From: Limnomonas spitsbergensis
Taxonomy: Eukaryota; Chlorophyta; Chlorophyceae; Chlamydomonadales
Assembly (NCBI GenBank): GCA_037349105.1
Contig: JAYJMM010000123.1
Coordinates: 4,960,001 to 5,024,000 of the forward strand
Length of the DNA: 64,000 nt
Direction: 5' to 3'
Each line of letters starts with the position of its first letter. Position 1 is the stretch's first letter. The translations under genes and the position numbers were made by a program. Shown in pieces: positions 63,513-64,000 of this stretch. The notes below the pieces were generated by a model. That model worked only from the letters and a program-made list of their open reading frames with translations. It was not told where the DNA came from and did no database searches.

Positions 63513-63955
63513 CATTATTATACTACTTATTGATTGGTGATGCCAGTTTTCAGTCAGAAATTAATAGTTGTGTTCAATAATTTACCCTCGGGGCAGCATA
63601 AAAGAAAATGTTTTTTATACCCAAGGGAAGGCAAATTCAAATCCACGGTATTGCCTCCAGAGGGTATTTTAGGTTCAGAACAACCTTTGGGCTACCGTAT
63701 CATGATTCATGACCCAGTTTCGGGGACTTTTTAAAACCCGATTTGCCACGATAAAGCCAAGGAGATGCCTGGGAGGGTGGGGTGAGGGTGGGCGCCTGGG
63801 CCCCCTGGCTGCCAAAAGGGTCCGGGGGACTTGTTTTTATTTGTTTTTTATTTGAAAGGTCCTTGTTCTTGGATGTTTTGTTAATGTATCAATCCCCTGA
63901 CCACATGTACTGGTACAGGTAATGCCATATCTGTTGTTAAGCATTTTGTTACCGG

Positions 63956-64000
63956 TACCGTAAAACCGTTGGAATCTACTCATAATTATTTGCTTTGGCC
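63956..64000 (+). mobile_element. Left end of a third TIR element, cut by the window edge
   Basis: TACCGTAAAACCGTTGGAAT resembles the TTACCGTAAAACCACTTT end of the 5664 element. Confidence 0.4.

Overview
This is a nuclear genomic window from a photosynthetic eukaryote, most probably a green alga. The evidence is intron-rich genes with GT-AG splice sites, a DEMETER/ROS1-type 5-methylcytosine DNA glycosylase (a plant and algal family), a plant-type conserved protein, TTTAGGG-type telomere-like repeats inside introns, and a Ty3/Gypsy-like integrase tail carrying a PHD finger of a kind familiar from chlorophyte genomes. Genus cannot be fixed from the sequence. A prasinophyte or another repeat-rich chlorophyte is possible; this is inference.

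Layout. 1-3.1 kb: decayed LTR-retrotransposon 3' end. 3.6-8.2 kb (+): seven-exon membrane-anchored protein of unknown function. 9.1-12.1 kb (+): complete protein disulfide isomerase, 11 exons. 20.3-13.9 kb (-): complete TFIIH subunit p34/Tfb4, 8 exons. 48.0-21.3 kb (-): a giant DEMETER-like gene. Its exons can be followed by codon phase from 42.0 kb to the stop at 21.3 kb; its N-terminal exons (48.0-43.2 kb) are tentative. 52.4-50.7 kb (-): RtcB-family RNA ligase homologue with an N-terminal ubiquitin-like extension. 55.8-53.3 kb (-): protein with two SAND-like Cys-rich domains. 57.1-62.9 kb (+): inositol-polyphosphate 5-phosphatase, missing both ends.

Tandem repeats are the dominant non-coding feature. 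Many start exactly at a splice junction: the repeated unit carries the 5' splice site with the exon tail, or the 3' splice site with the exon head. I count about 17 such junctions in four of the seven genes. They range from one decayed extra copy to arrays of about 127 donor-like units. PDI, the RtcB homologue and the SAND gene lack them. A dispersed repeat of about 190 bp (called DR1 here) recurs at least 14 times in both orientations, and short TIR elements are also present.

Functionally, the genes cover DNA demethylation (DEMETER-like), transcription/NER (p34), RNA repair or splicing (RtcB-like), ER protein folding (PDI), phosphoinositide signalling (5-phosphatase) and a possible chromatin or transcription factor (SAND-like). 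They are ordinary nuclear neighbours, not an operon. Exon boundaries were set by hand from conserved protein blocks, GT-AG signals and codon phase; no search or alignment was run.
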